Notes: generated by a model from the sequence alone, not told the origin. Positions 8,763 to 22,217 are shown, counted from the stretch's first letter. The stretch: DNA of 64,000 bases from Paraburkholderia fynbosensis (GCF_902859935.1 NZ_CADIKI010000025.1:80332-144331); one strand, 5' to 3'. Numbers and translations are program-made.

Positions 8763-9365
8763 TCAGCGCAGAATCGGCGGCAGTGAACCGCTGCTGGCGG
8801 TCGCCGGATTGGTGGCTGTGTCGGGCGCGGCGCCGCTAACGTTTGCGGACGCGGCCGGCGCGTTCATATGCGAGGCCGCCGGTTTCGCCGCGATCTTGAC
8901 CGAATGGGCACGCGCGGCGCCGCTTTGAACCATGTTGGCATGGACGATCTTGTCTTGATGCGACTTCGCCTGCCTCTGCGCGAGCGATGCATGCGGCTTT
9001 TTAGCCTGCGCCGTCACGACGGCTTTCGTGCCGGATTTGCACGCGGCCGATACTTTGGCGCAGCCCTTGCCCTTCGCCGCGACCTTCTTCGCTCCGCCAT
9101 GGGCCGCGGTACCCGCTGCGCTTCCTCCTGCCGACGCCACACGCGGCGCCTTATGCCCGGCAGCGCTAACCGCGTGCTTCGAGCCCGCCTTTGCGTCGAC
9201 CCTCGAACCCGCCTTGAACTTGGCCACCGCCCCGTTCTTTTTCGCCGGCTTCGCGGCATGCCTGCTCGCCTCGGGCGGATTCCAAGTCTCCGTATACCCC
9301 GCAGCCATAGCCGCCCCCGATACACACCAAACGGCGAGCGCCGCTGTTACTGCTCGAATCGACAT
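8763..9365 (-). CDS. Secreted Ala/Lys-rich hypothetical protein
   Basis: A 200-residue protein with a signal peptide (about residues 1-21, ending GAAMA-AG). The mature region is low-complexity, dominated by Ala, Lys, Gly and Ser, with little predicted fold and two Cys residues (GKGCAKVSAACK). It is strongly basic in the first two thirds. I recognise no domain. The start at 9365 has AGGAGA about 8 bases upstream and opens directly into the signal sequence, unlike the longer in-frame start at 9422. A cationic periplasmic or surface-bound protein is the most that can be inferred. Confidence 0.6.
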   Translation of the reverse strand: MSIRAVTAALAVWCVSGAAMAAGYTETWNPPEASRHAAKPAKKNGAVAKFKAGSRVDAKAGSKHAVSAAGHKAPRVASAGGSAAGTAAHGGAKKVAAKGKGCAKVSAACKSGTKAVVTAQAKKPHASLAQRQAKSHQDKIVHANMVQSGAARAHSVKIAAKPAASHMNAPAASANVSGAAPDTATNPATASSGSLPPILR

Positions 9366-9416
9366 CTGCTTCTTCTCCTGATCCTCGACTGCATAACGAG
9401 CCAGGATTATATTCTC

Positions 9417-9451
9417 TTGCAAAAATCCATATTTGGACTAATATCAATATT
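9417..9451 (+). promoter_or_regulatory. Candidate promoter/operator of the antitoxin-toxin pair
   Basis: TTGCAA (9417-9422), 16 bases, TAATAT (9439-9444), inside an AT-rich stretch. The -10 is overlapped by the small inverted repeat AATAT-CA-ATATT (9440-9451), a plausible autoregulation site for a Xre-type antitoxin. The element is seen; its function is inferred. Confidence 0.4.
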
Positions 9452-9477
9452 CAATACACGTAGGGACCTACCCCGAT

Positions 9478-9915
9478 ATGGCTCACGCTGCCCGCCTCAA
9501 TTCGCCCGAAGAGCCGATTCGCCGGCCCGTTTCGGCACCCACGTTCCCGCAAATGTCGGCGGCGGGTCTGCGCGCATTCTTCAACATCGCGCGCGACTGG
9601 GACCTGAACGCCGACGAGCAGATCGTACTGCTCGGCTCGCCGGGCCGCTCCACTTTCTTCAAATGGAAAGCAGCGCCCGAGACGGCGCGCCTCGGACGCG
9701 ACACGCTCGAGCGTCTGTCACTGCTGCTCGGCATCTACAAGGCGCTGCAAATCCTGCTGCCGCAACCCAGCGCCGCCGACACCTGGATCAAACGCCCCAA
9801 CAGCGCGCCGCCATTCGGCGGCCGCCGCGCGCTGGACCGCATGCTGGCGGGCAACATCAGCGATCTCGTGGCCGTGCGCCAGTATCTCGACGCGATGCGA
9901 GGCGGCTGGGCGTGA
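9478..9915 (+). CDS. Xre/MbcA/ParS-family antitoxin
   Basis: A 145-residue protein of the Xre-MbcA-ParS toxin-binding family (DUF2384 type). An N-terminal helical DNA-binding-like region (about residues 20-75, with DEQIVLLGSPGRSTFFKWK) is followed by a C-terminal toxin-binding region (about 80-145, with GGRRALDRMLAGNISDLVAVRQYLDAMRGG). It neutralises the RES toxin encoded directly downstream and usually represses its own promoter. Its stop codon overlaps the GTG start of the toxin gene (GTGA). Confidence 0.85.
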   Translation: MAHAARLNSPEEPIRRPVSAPTFPQMSAAGLRAFFNIARDWDLNADEQIVLLGSPGRSTFFKWKAAPETARLGRDTLERLSLLLGIYKALQILLPQPSAADTWIKRPNSAPPFGGRRALDRMLAGNISDLVAVRQYLDAMRGGWA

Positions 9916-10613
9916 CACAACCGCATTGGCAGGACCGCTGGCCATCCGCGCAGCTTGACTGGTTGCCCGCGTATCGTGTGATTCCGACGCGTTTTCCGGC
10001 CGTGAGTCTATTCGACCGCGTCGCCTCCCCCGAAGATTTCGACGCGCTCTACGCGCTCGAAGCGATGACCAACGACCGGCTGCGCACAGAAGTCGGCGAA
10101 CTCGACCTGGTGCCGCGCGAAGAACGCCGCTTCGGCCCGGGCTATGGGCCGATCATGGCCGCGTTGACGCATCTGAATCCGCTCGGCAGCCGCTTTTCCG
10201 ACGGCACGTATGGCGTGTTCTACTGCGCCCGCTCGCGTGCCACCGCGATCGCCGAAACGCGCTATCACACGGGGAAATTTCTGGAGGCAACCGCCGAGCC
10301 GCCGATGCGCCAGCAGATGCGCCTCTACACGGTGGCGGCGCAAGGCAGCGTGGTGGATCTGCGCAACGACGCGTCGCGCGATCTCGACGTGCTGTCGCCA
10401 AACGACTATCTGGCCGGGCAGTCGCTCGGCCGCGCCGTGCGCGAGGCGGGCGCGCCGGGCATCGTGTATCCGTCGGTGCGAGATAGCAGCGGCGAGTGCC
10501 TCGCCGCGTTCCGAACCACGCTGCTGCGCGACTGCCACCACGCGGCGTATCTGGAATACAACTGGAACGGCACGAGCGTGGATATGGTGTTCGAACTCAG
10601 CCAGGTCGGCTGA
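9912..10613 (+). CDS. RES-domain toxin
   Basis: A 233-residue RES-domain protein named for conserved Arg, Glu and Ser. Candidates here are Arg22 (AYRVIPTR), Glu115 (ATAIAETRYH) and Ser188 (VYPSVRDS). RES toxins attack NAD+ (phosphorolysis or hydrolysis) or ADP-ribosylate a target, and are blocked by a co-encoded Xre-type antitoxin. The start is a GTG whose last two bases and the following A form the antitoxin stop, so the two are translationally coupled. The antitoxin-first order is the usual one. The frame is open far upstream, but only this start fits the domain. Confidence 0.88.
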   Translation: MTQPHWQDRWPSAQLDWLPAYRVIPTRFPAVSLFDRVASPEDFDALYALEAMTNDRLRTEVGELDLVPREERRFGPGYGPIMAALTHLNPLGSRFSDGTYGVFYCARSRATAIAETRYHTGKFLEATAEPPMRQQMRLYTVAAQGSVVDLRNDASRDLDVLSPNDYLAGQSLGRAVREAGAPGIVYPSVRDSSGECLAAFRTTLLRDCHHAAYLEYNWNGTSVDMVFELSQVG

Positions 10614-10659
10614 CGGGCCGAACGGGCCAGCGCGAAGCTCCGCGGGCAGCGCGAACGGG

Positions 10660-11397
10660 TCAGGGCAGCGCCAGCGCGGCCGCCCCTTCGGCGCGCGCTT
10701 CCTCGACCGAAATCGACCAGCGCAGCAGCGCCTGCGGCTGCACGATCGTCAGCTTGCCGCCGGGGCCGAACGCGCCGGTGTCGATGAACACCTGCGAGCC
10801 GATCTGCGTGATGTCGCGCATCGGCGTATGGCCGCAATAGGTCAGAGAGAGTCCGCGCTGCCGCAGCGGATCGGCGTTGCCTACCGCAAGGTCGCGTCCC
10901 CAGAGCAATTGCTGGCGGGTGTCGGCCGAAAAATTCCCCGCGTCGAGCTCGGCGTCGGTGCCGAAAAATTCGGCATGCAGAATATTGAAGCGCTCCTTGC
11001 CGCTTCCCACCACGCGCACGAGCGGCAGCGGCCGCAGCCGCTCCGCATAGTGCTGCAAGCGTTCGTCCGGCAGGTTCGCCGCCCACGCGCCGCCGATTCC
11101 ATACCACCACTGACGCCGCAAACGCCCGTCGGCGACAGCGCAGAGCGTGTCTTCGTGGTTGCCGAGCACGGCGAAAAACCACGGCTTCTCGAGCAGCGCC
11201 AGCGCCTGCTCGGAATGTTCGCCGCGATCGACCAAATCACCGACCGAAAAGAGCCGGTCGCGCGCAGGATCGAACGCGATGAGGCGCAGCAGATAGCGCA
11301 ACGCATCGACGCAGCCGTGCAGATCGCCGACCACGAAGTCGCGACCGCTCGCATTGGCAGCATGATGCTGAACTGGGTTGACGAGTACGGAGGACAT
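10660..11397 (-). CDS. Metallophosphoesterase (PrpA/ApaH-like phosphatase)
   Basis: A 245-residue calcineurin-like phosphoesterase with the metal-binding motifs in order: FVVGDLHGC near residue 21, FSVGDLVDRGE near 52, VLGNHED near 78, LHAEFF near 140 and CGHTPMRD near 185. Relatives are protein Ser/Thr phosphatases such as PrpA, or diadenosine tetraphosphatases; the sequence does not separate these. The start at 11397 is chosen because the protein family begins shortly before GDLHG; an in-frame extension to 11481 is unlikely. It lies alone, convergent to the RES toxin gene. Confidence 0.75.
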   Translation of the reverse strand: MSSVLVNPVQHHAANASGRDFVVGDLHGCVDALRYLLRLIAFDPARDRLFSVGDLVDRGEHSEQALALLEKPWFFAVLGNHEDTLCAVADGRLRRQWWYGIGGAWAANLPDERLQHYAERLRPLPLVRVVGSGKERFNILHAEFFGTDAELDAGNFSADTRQQLLWGRDLAVGNADPLRQRGLSLTYCGHTPMRDITQIGSQVFIDTGAFGPGGKLTIVQPQALLRWSISVEEARAEGAAALALP

Positions 11398-11514
11398 TTG
11401 CTCATGATAATGCTGCAGCCGCGAGTGCGTATGCGGGGTCCCTATCGTTTCCTGGCGCCTCGGCAAGCAAAAATGACACAAATCGACGCAAAAACAGCGT
11501 GTCTCCGGGCTTTC

Positions 11515-11792
11515 TTACCGGGAATGCACCGATCCGGCGCAGTCTATTGCGGGCGGCGCGGCGGCGAGTGGCAGGGCGATCCACGAAACGAACACAACGA
11601 GCAGCCCGCGCCACCAAACGCGAGCGCCGCAGCGGCGACCAGGCGCCGAGCACCCATGCTCTGCGCGAGGCTGATACGAACGGGAATACGACGATGCTGG
11701 CGAAGACCAAGAGGGCGACGATATCCCCGGCGGGACCCGGCGGGATGCGTCACTGGCTGGGGCGCATCGTTATCCTCAGGAACATCTGTCAT
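11515..11792 (-). pseudogene. Probably frameshifted small membrane protein gene
   Basis: An ATG at 11792 has an excellent ribosome-binding site (CTGGAG, five bases away) and opens MTDVPEDNDAPQPVTHPAG. In that frame the product then becomes Arg-rich and unlike a protein. Two membrane-like segments appear in the other two frames of the same strand and in order: DIVALLVFASIVVFPFVSA, then RGLLVVFVSWIALPLAAA, with a stop at 11515. The simplest reading is a small membrane protein gene disrupted by indels, or sequencing errors. Without homologues this stays tentative. The rest of the 11.4-11.97 kb interval shows no gene. Confidence 0.3.
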
Positions 11793-11968
11793 GGGTACTC
11801 CAGATGTTGAGTCGTTTTCCAACGTGCGACGCTGCCTGCCGGTTGCCTTTCAACTGAAAGCGGCACGCAAGGCCGCTGCGGAAAACTATAGCGGCGACCA
11901 ACCGATTCGACGAATGCTCGCCGGCGCGCGAGTAGAATCCGCGACACGACGCCCTTGGCCCCGACTCC

Positions 11969-12631
11969 ATGCTCACGAAATACTATCCGCAGGTTCTTCG
12001 CAATCGACCCAGAACGGTGATCGGCCTCGTCATCGGCATCGTGGTCGCGCTGATGGTGCCCATCCACACGAGTTCGACGGCGCGCGCGCTGATCGGCTGG
12101 GACGCCGCGATCTGGAGTTACCTGTTGATGATCTGGGTGCACATGGCCGTCGCCGATGAACATCGGGTCCGCGAACACGCAGTACGCGATGACGAAAACG
12201 CGGGCGTCGTGCTATTTGTCATCTGTCTGGCGACCATCGCGAGTATCGCGGCGATCGTGATGGAGCTGGCGTCGGCCAAGGGAACCGCCGGGTCGTCGAG
12301 CGCAGGGCACTACCTGCTGACCGGCCTCACGCTGATCGGCGCGTGGTTTCTGATTCCGACCATTTTCACGCAGCACTACGCACGGCTCTATTTCGACGCC
12401 GATGCCAAGGAAACCGCGCTGCTGTTTCCCGATCACAAGCTCGAACCGAACTACTGGGACTTTCTGTATTTCTCGTTCACCATCGCCGTGGCGTCGCAAA
12501 CCTCCGACGTGGTGTTGCGTTCGCGTACGATTCGCCGCGCCGCGCTCGCACAATCGGTTCTGTCGTTCTATTTCAATGTGGCCGTACTCGGCTTGTGCGT
12601 GAATATCGCAGCGGGGCTGCTTGGCTCTTAG
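11969..12631 (+). CDS. DUF1345-family integral membrane protein
   Basis: A 220-residue protein with about five or six transmembrane segments (about residues 15-35, 40-62, 80-100, 112-135, 170-190 and 195-217). It carries the family-typical stretches PNYWDFLYFSFTIAVASQTS and HMAVADEHRVREHA. It matches the DUF1345 family of unknown function. No operon partner. The promoter region of the glycogen/trehalose locus begins behind it. Confidence 0.8.
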   Translation: MLTKYYPQVLRNRPRTVIGLVIGIVVALMVPIHTSSTARALIGWDAAIWSYLLMIWVHMAVADEHRVREHAVRDDENAGVVLFVICLATIASIAAIVMELASAKGTAGSSSAGHYLLTGLTLIGAWFLIPTIFTQHYARLYFDADAKETALLFPDHKLEPNYWDFLYFSFTIAVASQTSDVVLRSRTIRRAALAQSVLSFYFNVAVLGLCVNIAAGLLGS

Positions 12632-12718
12632 CGCGGGCTATGCGGCCTGTGCTGCCCATACGCACCCGCCCGCCGCACGTTGGCCTTTGCGGTAATCGTG
12701 CGGCTTGTCCTGCGCGCT

Positions 12719-12753
12719 GTGTAAAACCCGGCCGGCGCCCGCCCGTTTTACAC
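12719..12753. promoter_or_regulatory. Inverted repeat, possible activator site upstream of glgE
   Basis: Perfect 9-bp arms GTGTAAAAC (12719-12727) and GTTTTACAC (12745-12753) separated by 17 bases. The repeat lies about 100 bp upstream of the sigma-54-like promoter, the usual distance for a bacterial enhancer-binding-protein site. A hairpin at the end of the DUF1345 transcript is the alternative, but no T-run follows. Confidence 0.4.
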
Positions 12754-12853
12754 GTGGAGCGCGTGTTGGGACGCTTTCGTCGCGTCCTGTTCGTCGGCGC
12801 GCCTTCCTTCCGGGCGCGCGAAACCCCACCCCTCGGTCCCACCCTGCGCCGAC

Positions 12854-12869
12854 TGGCACATCGTTTGCT
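12854..12869 (+). promoter_or_regulatory. Sigma-54 (RpoN) -24/-12 promoter candidate for the glg/tre locus
   Basis: TGGCAC-N5-TTGCT with exactly the canonical spacing between the -24 GG and the -12 GC. It points toward glgE, whose ATG is 215 bases downstream, leaving a leader of about 200 bases. Sequence match seen; use by RpoN inferred. Confidence 0.55.
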
Positions 12870-13084
12870 CGGTCCTCCCAATAGTTCTGACCAGCCTCAT
12901 GCGACCCGCGTCTGGCGTCAAAGCACCCTCGACTGGCCAGCGGCGTGACGATCTTTGCACTACATTGACCAGTACGCGCCCTCGCTTTTGCACCGCGCGG
13001 CATCCGGCTCTGGAAGCCCAATGAGCGCTGTGATCGCATGCCACTTGCATCCACAACGCAGCAGGACGAATCTGGAAACGACCG

Positions 13085-16000
13085 ATGGAATCTCCAAACG
13101 GGTACGCGCCGCGGATTTACTTTTTTCATTCACTGCTGGTTGGGCCGCTCGATGCATGGCCTGCGCAGTTCGCTCACGCAGCCGCGCTCGGCTTCGATCA
13201 CGCGCTAATCGGCAGTCTCTTCGAGCCCGGGCAGGCCGGCCACGGACAGGTGGTCGGCAACCACGCCCGGCTGCATCCGGTGTTCGAGGCCGACCGGCCC
13301 GCCACCGACGCGATCCGCACGCTCGCGGACGCCGCCCGCCAGAACGGCCTGACGCTGCTGGCCGATCTGGTGATCGACCGGATGGCCGCAGATGGCGCGC
13401 TGTACGCTGAACATGCCGACTGGTTCCATCCATTCGAGTCCGAGGAGGCGCGGCTCGATCCGCGCCACGTGCATCGCGAGGACAACGTCGCGTATGCGAA
13501 CTTCGGCGACGCGGGCAGCCGTGCCGCGCTGGCCGACTGGTGGACGCAACAGTTGCTGACGCTCGCCGACGCGGGCGTGGGCGGCTTCCGGTTCGATTCG
13601 CCGCATCGCGTGCCGGCGGCCGTCTGGCGGCAACTCGGCGATGCGCTGCGCGCCAAGCATCCCGACGTGCGTCTGCTCGCCGCGACGCCGGGTCTCGCCC
13701 GCGGCGATCTGCTAGGCCTCGCCGACGCGGGCTTCGACAGCGTGTTTTCGTCGGTGCGCTGGTGGGACTTCCGCTCGAGCTGGATGGTCGAGGAGCACGC
13801 GGTGCTCGCGCGCGCCGGCGGACCGATTGCCTTCCCCGAGGCGCCGTACGGCACGCGGCTTGCCGCCGAGCTGAGCGACGTCCACGACGCCGCAATCGTC
13901 GAACGGGCGTACCGGCGCGCGCTCTTCACGTCGGCCGCGCTCGGCACCGGCTGGATGATGCCGATGGGTTTCGAATACGGCGTCACGGAGCCGATGTCGC
14001 AAACGCGCGGCGACGCTTCGCAATTCGCGCTCGCCGTGCAAGCGAAGAAATTCGATCTCACCGAACGGGTCACGCGCGCGAACGAACTTGCGCGCACGAC
14101 GAAGACGCTGCACGCCAATGGTGAATTGCGCCCGCTGAGCGGGCCCGGCGCACCCGCTGCCCTGCTGCTGCGCGCCGACCAGCCGGACCTGCGCGACGCC
14201 GCCGAAGCGGTCCTGATCGCCGTCAATCCCGAACTCGGCGCACCGCTGCGCGTCGATCCGGCACGCTTCCTCGCCGGCGTGCCGGGCAATTTCACGCGCT
14301 TCGTGCCGCTGGATACGCCGGGACACGTCGAACCCGCCGGTTTGACGCCCTTCACGCTCGCGCCCGGCGCCGTGCGCCTGTTCCGCGCGGTAAGCGAAAA
14401 GCCGATCCGCCTCGCGCCGCCCATCGACAAGGCGAACAGCAAGCGCAGCGGCCGCAAGACCGTGCTCGAAGCGCTCGACGCGCCGCGCGTGGCGATCGAG
14501 AGCGTCACGCCTTCGGTCGACCACGGCCGCTTTCCCGCCAAGCGCACGGTGGGCGAGCGCGCCGAAATCAGCGCCGCGATCTTCGCCGAAGGTCACGACA
14601 AGATCGCCGCCGCCGTGATCTGGCGCGCCGCCGACGAAACCGCCTGGCACGAAGTGCTAATGGCCCCGGCGCAGCCCGCGGGCCTCGACATCTGGAAAGC
14701 GCGCATTCCGCTCGAACGGCTGGGCCGCCACGAGTTCACGGTGATCGCGTGGCGCGACGACTTCGCGTCGCTCGTCGAGCACATCCAGAAGAAGCTGAAG
14801 GCGGGCCAGACCGTCGAGCTCGAACTCGACGAAGCCGCTCACCTGTTCGCACTGGTGCTTGCCGAAGTGGAGACGACCGAAGGCGCGGCGAAGGAGCCGC
14901 TCGAACACATCGTCAAGCTCTTCGCCAAGGCCGACGTCGAGACGAAGCTCGCGCTGATTCTCGCGCCGAGCACCGCGAAGGCGATGACGGCCGCGCGCCA
15001 CCGGCCGTTCCTGAGTCGCGATCCGGTGATCTACAAGATCGACGCGGACCGCACCGCCGCGTGCTTCGCGAGCTGGTACGAGATCTTCCCGCGCTCGATG
15101 AGCGACGACGAATCGCGCCACGGCACCTTCGCCGACGTCACGACGAAACTGCCGCGCATCCGCGAGATGGGTTTCGACGTGCTGTATTTCCCGCCGATTC
15201 ACCCGATCGGCCTTGCGAACCGCAAAGGCCGCAACAACACGCTGACGGCACAGCCGGACGACGTCGGCAGTCCGTATGCGATCGGCGCGGCCGAAGGCGG
15301 CCATACGGCCGTGCATCCGCAACTGGGCACGCTCGACGACTTCAAGGCGATGCTCGCCGCCGCGCACGCGCACGGCCTCGAAATCGCGCTCGACTTCGCG
15401 ATCCAGTGCTCGCCGGATCACCCCTGGCTCAAGGAGCATCCGACGTGGTTCGCATGGCGTCCGGACGGCACCTTGCGTTACGCGGAAAATCCGCCGAAGA
15501 AGTATCAGGACATCGTCAATCCCGACTTCTACGCGCACGATGCCAAGCCCGGCCTGTGGCTAGCGCTGCGCGACGTGATCCTGTTCTGGATCGAAGCGGG
15601 CGTGAAGATTTTCCGCGTCGACAATCCGCACACCAAGCCGCTGCCGTTCTGGGAATGGATGATCGGCGACGTGCGCGCGCGCTATCCCGACACGATCTTC
15701 CTTGCCGAAGCGTTCACGCGTCCGCGCATGATGAACCGGCTCGGCAAGATCGGCTTCTCGCAGTCGTACACATACTTCACGTGGCGCGAATCGAAGCGCG
15801 ACTTCACCGAGTACATGAACGAACTCACGCGCACCGATGCGCGCGATTTTTACCGGCCGAATTTCTTCGTCAATACGCCGGACATCAACCCCCGGCATCT
15901 GCAATCGCAGGGACGTTCGGGCTTTCTGATTCGCGCGGCGCTCGCGTCGACGCTGGCGGGCCTGTGGGGCGTGTATAGCGGCTTCGAGTTGTGCGAAGCC

Positions 16001-16533
16001 GCCGCGCTGCCGAACAGCGAGGAGTATCTCGACTCCGAGAAGTACCAGTTGCGCGCATGGGACTGGAACCGGCCCGGCAACATCACCGGCGAGATCACCG
16101 CGTTGAACCGGATTCGCCGCGCCAACCCGGCGCTGCAAACGCATCTCGGCCTGACATTCCTCACCGCGCACAACGACCACATCCTGCTGTTCGAGAAAGC
16201 GACCGAGGCACGCGACAACGTGATCGTCGTCGCGATCAACCTCGATGCGTTCAACGAACAGGGCGCGGACATCGAACTGTCGTGGGACACGTTCCAGCGC
16301 TGGCATCTGCCCGATCACGGCGCGCTCGAAGTCACCGATCAGATGACCGGCGCGCGCTTCGAATGGCATGGCCGCTGGCAGCACGTGCGACTCGGCCCGG
16401 GCCAGCCGTTTTCGATCTGGCGCATCGCGCCGCTCGGCGGCCTGCCCGCCGAACGCCCGGATGAAGCCGACAGCGACTCCGACAGCGCCCATCACGCAGA
16501 CGCTGGCAACCCAACCTCAACGGAAGGTGCGAT

Positions 16534-16537
<4 letters not shown>
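13085..16537 (+). CDS. glgE: Maltosyltransferase GlgE with extra N-terminal GH13-like half
   Basis: A 1150-residue protein; characterised GlgE enzymes are about 650-700. The C-terminal part (about residues 480-1130) is GlgE. It extends alpha-1,4-glucan with maltose from maltose-1-phosphate: FRVDNPHTKP carries nucleophile Asp846, FLAEAF the acid/base Glu875, and NTPDIN the third carboxylate Asp933. The N-terminal part (about 1-450) is a second TIM-barrel-like module that aligns with the C-terminal one around FRFDSPHRVP (Asp171). It has LAATPG where LAEAF should be, so Ala200 replaces the catalytic Glu. It looks like a catalytically dead domain. The last four bases overlap treS (ATGA). Acts in the cytoplasm. 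Confidence 0.93.
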
Positions 16538-19993
<3,456 letters not shown>

Positions 19994-20001
<8 letters not shown>

Positions 20002-22204
20002 GCATGATCCGGCCGCTGGCCTCCAACCGCTCGACATCGACGCGCTCGTCGAAGCACGCCACCCCGATCCGTTCTCGCAGCTCGGGCTGCATTCCACGGA
20101 TGCGGGCCCGGTCGTGCGTGCGCTGTTGCCGAATGCTGCGCACGTCACCGTGATTGCGCGCGCCGACGGTGCGATCCTCGGCGAGCTCGAACAGTTGCGA
20201 CCCGGGCTATTCGCCGGCCGCGTCACGTCGGCGGCGCCGTACCGCTTGCGGATCGACTGGCACGGCGTGGTGCAGGAAGTCGAGGACACCTACTCGTTCG
20301 GCCCGGTGCTCGGCGACGAGCCGCTGGGCCGCCTCGCCCACGGCGACCCGTACGCGGTGCTCGAATGCCTCGGCGCGCGGCCGATGGAAGTGGACGGCGT
20401 GCCCGGCGTGCGCTTCGCCGTGTGGGCGCCGAATGCGCGGCGCGTGTCGGTGGTCGGCGACTTCAACGCGTGGGACGGACGCCGTCATCCGATGCGCTTG
20501 CGTCATCAGGCGGGCGTGTGGGAGTTGTTCGTGCCGCGTGTCGGCGCGGGCACGCGCTACAAATACGAGCTGCTGTCGCGCGACGGCCATCCGCTGCCGC
20601 TGAAGGCCGATCCGTGCGCGATGCAAACGGAAAAACCGCCAGGCACGGCGTCGGTGGTCGCACATGTCGACGAGGTCGAACAGTTTCCGTGGACCGATCA
20701 CGCGTGGATTCAGTCGCGGGCCGAAAAGCAGACCGCGCGCGCGCCGCTCTCGATCTACGAGGTGCACGCGGAGTCGTGGCTGCGTATCGCCGAAGAAGGT
20801 CAACGCGGCCTCGATTGGGACGAACTAGCGGAGCGGCTGGTCCCCTACGTGAAGAGCATGGGCTTCACGCATGTGGAGTTCATGCCGATCGCGGAACATC
20901 CGTTCGGCGGCTCGTGGGGTTATCAGCCGCTCGGACAGTTCGCGCCGTCCGCGCGCTTCGGCAAGCCCGAGCAGTTCGCGCGCTTCGTCGACCGCGCGCA
21001 CGAAGCCGGACTCGGCGTGATTCTCGACTGGGTGCCCGCGCACTTTCCGAACGACGCTCATGGCCTGATCGACTTCGACGGCACGCCGCTCTACGAGCAC
21101 GCCGATCCGCGCGAAGGCTATCACCAGGACTGGAACACGATGATCTACAACCTCGGCCGCAACGAGGTCAGCGCGTTCCTGGTCGCGTCGGGCCTCGCGT
21201 GGTTAAAGCGCTATCACGTCGACGGCTTGCGCGTGGATGCGGTGGCCTCGATGCTGTATCGCGACTATTCGCGCGCGGCCGACGAGTGGGTGCCGAACAT
21301 TTACGGCGGCCGCGAGAATCTCGAATCGATTGCGTTTCTCAAGCGTCTCAATCACGAAGTCGGCTACGTGCCCGGCGTGCCCGGCGCGATCACGATCGCC
21401 GAGGAATCGACCGCGTGGCCGGGCGTGACGGCGCGCGTCGAAGACGGCGGCCTCGGCTTCCAGTTCAAGTGGAACATGGGCTGGATGCACGACACGCTGC
21501 ACTACATGCACGAAGATCCGGTCTATCGCCAATACCATCACCACAACATGACGTTCGGGATGGTGTACGCATATTCGGAGCGCTTCGTGCTGCCGCTGTC
21601 GCACGACGAAGTGGTGCACGGCAAAGGCTCGCTGCTCGGCAAGATGCCCGGCGACAGGTGGCAGAAGTTCGCCAACCTGCGCGCGTACTTCGGCTTCATG
21701 TGGACGCATCCGGGCAAGAAGCTGCTGTTCATGGGCGGCGAATTCGGCCAGTTGGCGGAGTTCGATCACGACACGTCGCCGCATTGGCATCTGCTCGACG
21801 ATCCGCACCATCACGGCGTGCAATTGCTGGTGCGCGATCTGAACCACCTGTACCGCAACGAGTCCGCGCTGCATCTGCTGGACAGCGAACCGGGCGGCTT
21901 CGGCTGGCTGATCGGCGACGACAGCGGCAACAGCGTGTTCGCCTACCGGCGCACCGACGGCGCGGGCCATGAGCTCGTGGTGGTGTGCAACATGACGCCC
22001 GTGCCGCGCGTCGGCTATCGTCTCGGCATGCCACGCGAGGGACGCTGGGCGGAAGTGCTGAACACGGATGCCGGCGTCTACGGCGGTTCGAACATGGGCA
22101 ACGGCGGGCTGATTCATACCGACGCGATCGCCAGCCACGGCTGGCCGCATTCCGCTTCGCTCGTCTTGCCGCCGCTCGCGACGATCGTGTTGCGCGCCGA
22201 GTGA
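19994..22204 (+). CDS. glgB: 1,4-alpha-glucan branching enzyme
   Basis: A 736-residue GlgB. An N-terminal beta-sandwich pair includes a CBM48 (GVRFAVWAPNARRVSVVGDF near residue 140), followed by the GH13 barrel with RVDAVASMLYRDYSR (nucleophile Asp415), IAEESTAWPGV (Glu470) and LSHDEVVHGKGS (Asp538). It cuts alpha-1,4 chains and re-joins them as alpha-1,6 branches on the GlgE product. The start at 19994 gives the expected MSEHDP opening and overlaps the treS stop by eight bases; earlier in-frame starts would lie well inside treS. Length is typical. Confidence 0.96.
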
Positions 22205-22217
22205 TCGACCTGCCTTA

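Larger units (their letters stand above)
12632..13084. other. 453-bp regulatory region before glgE
   Basis: No coding frame here is convincing. The region holds three structures: an inverted repeat GTGTAAAAC/GTTTTACAC (12719-12753), a GC hairpin GCGCGCC/GGCGCGC (12797-12819, no T-run) and a sigma-54-type promoter (12854-12869). It is probably the control region for the downstream locus. Confidence 0.6.
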
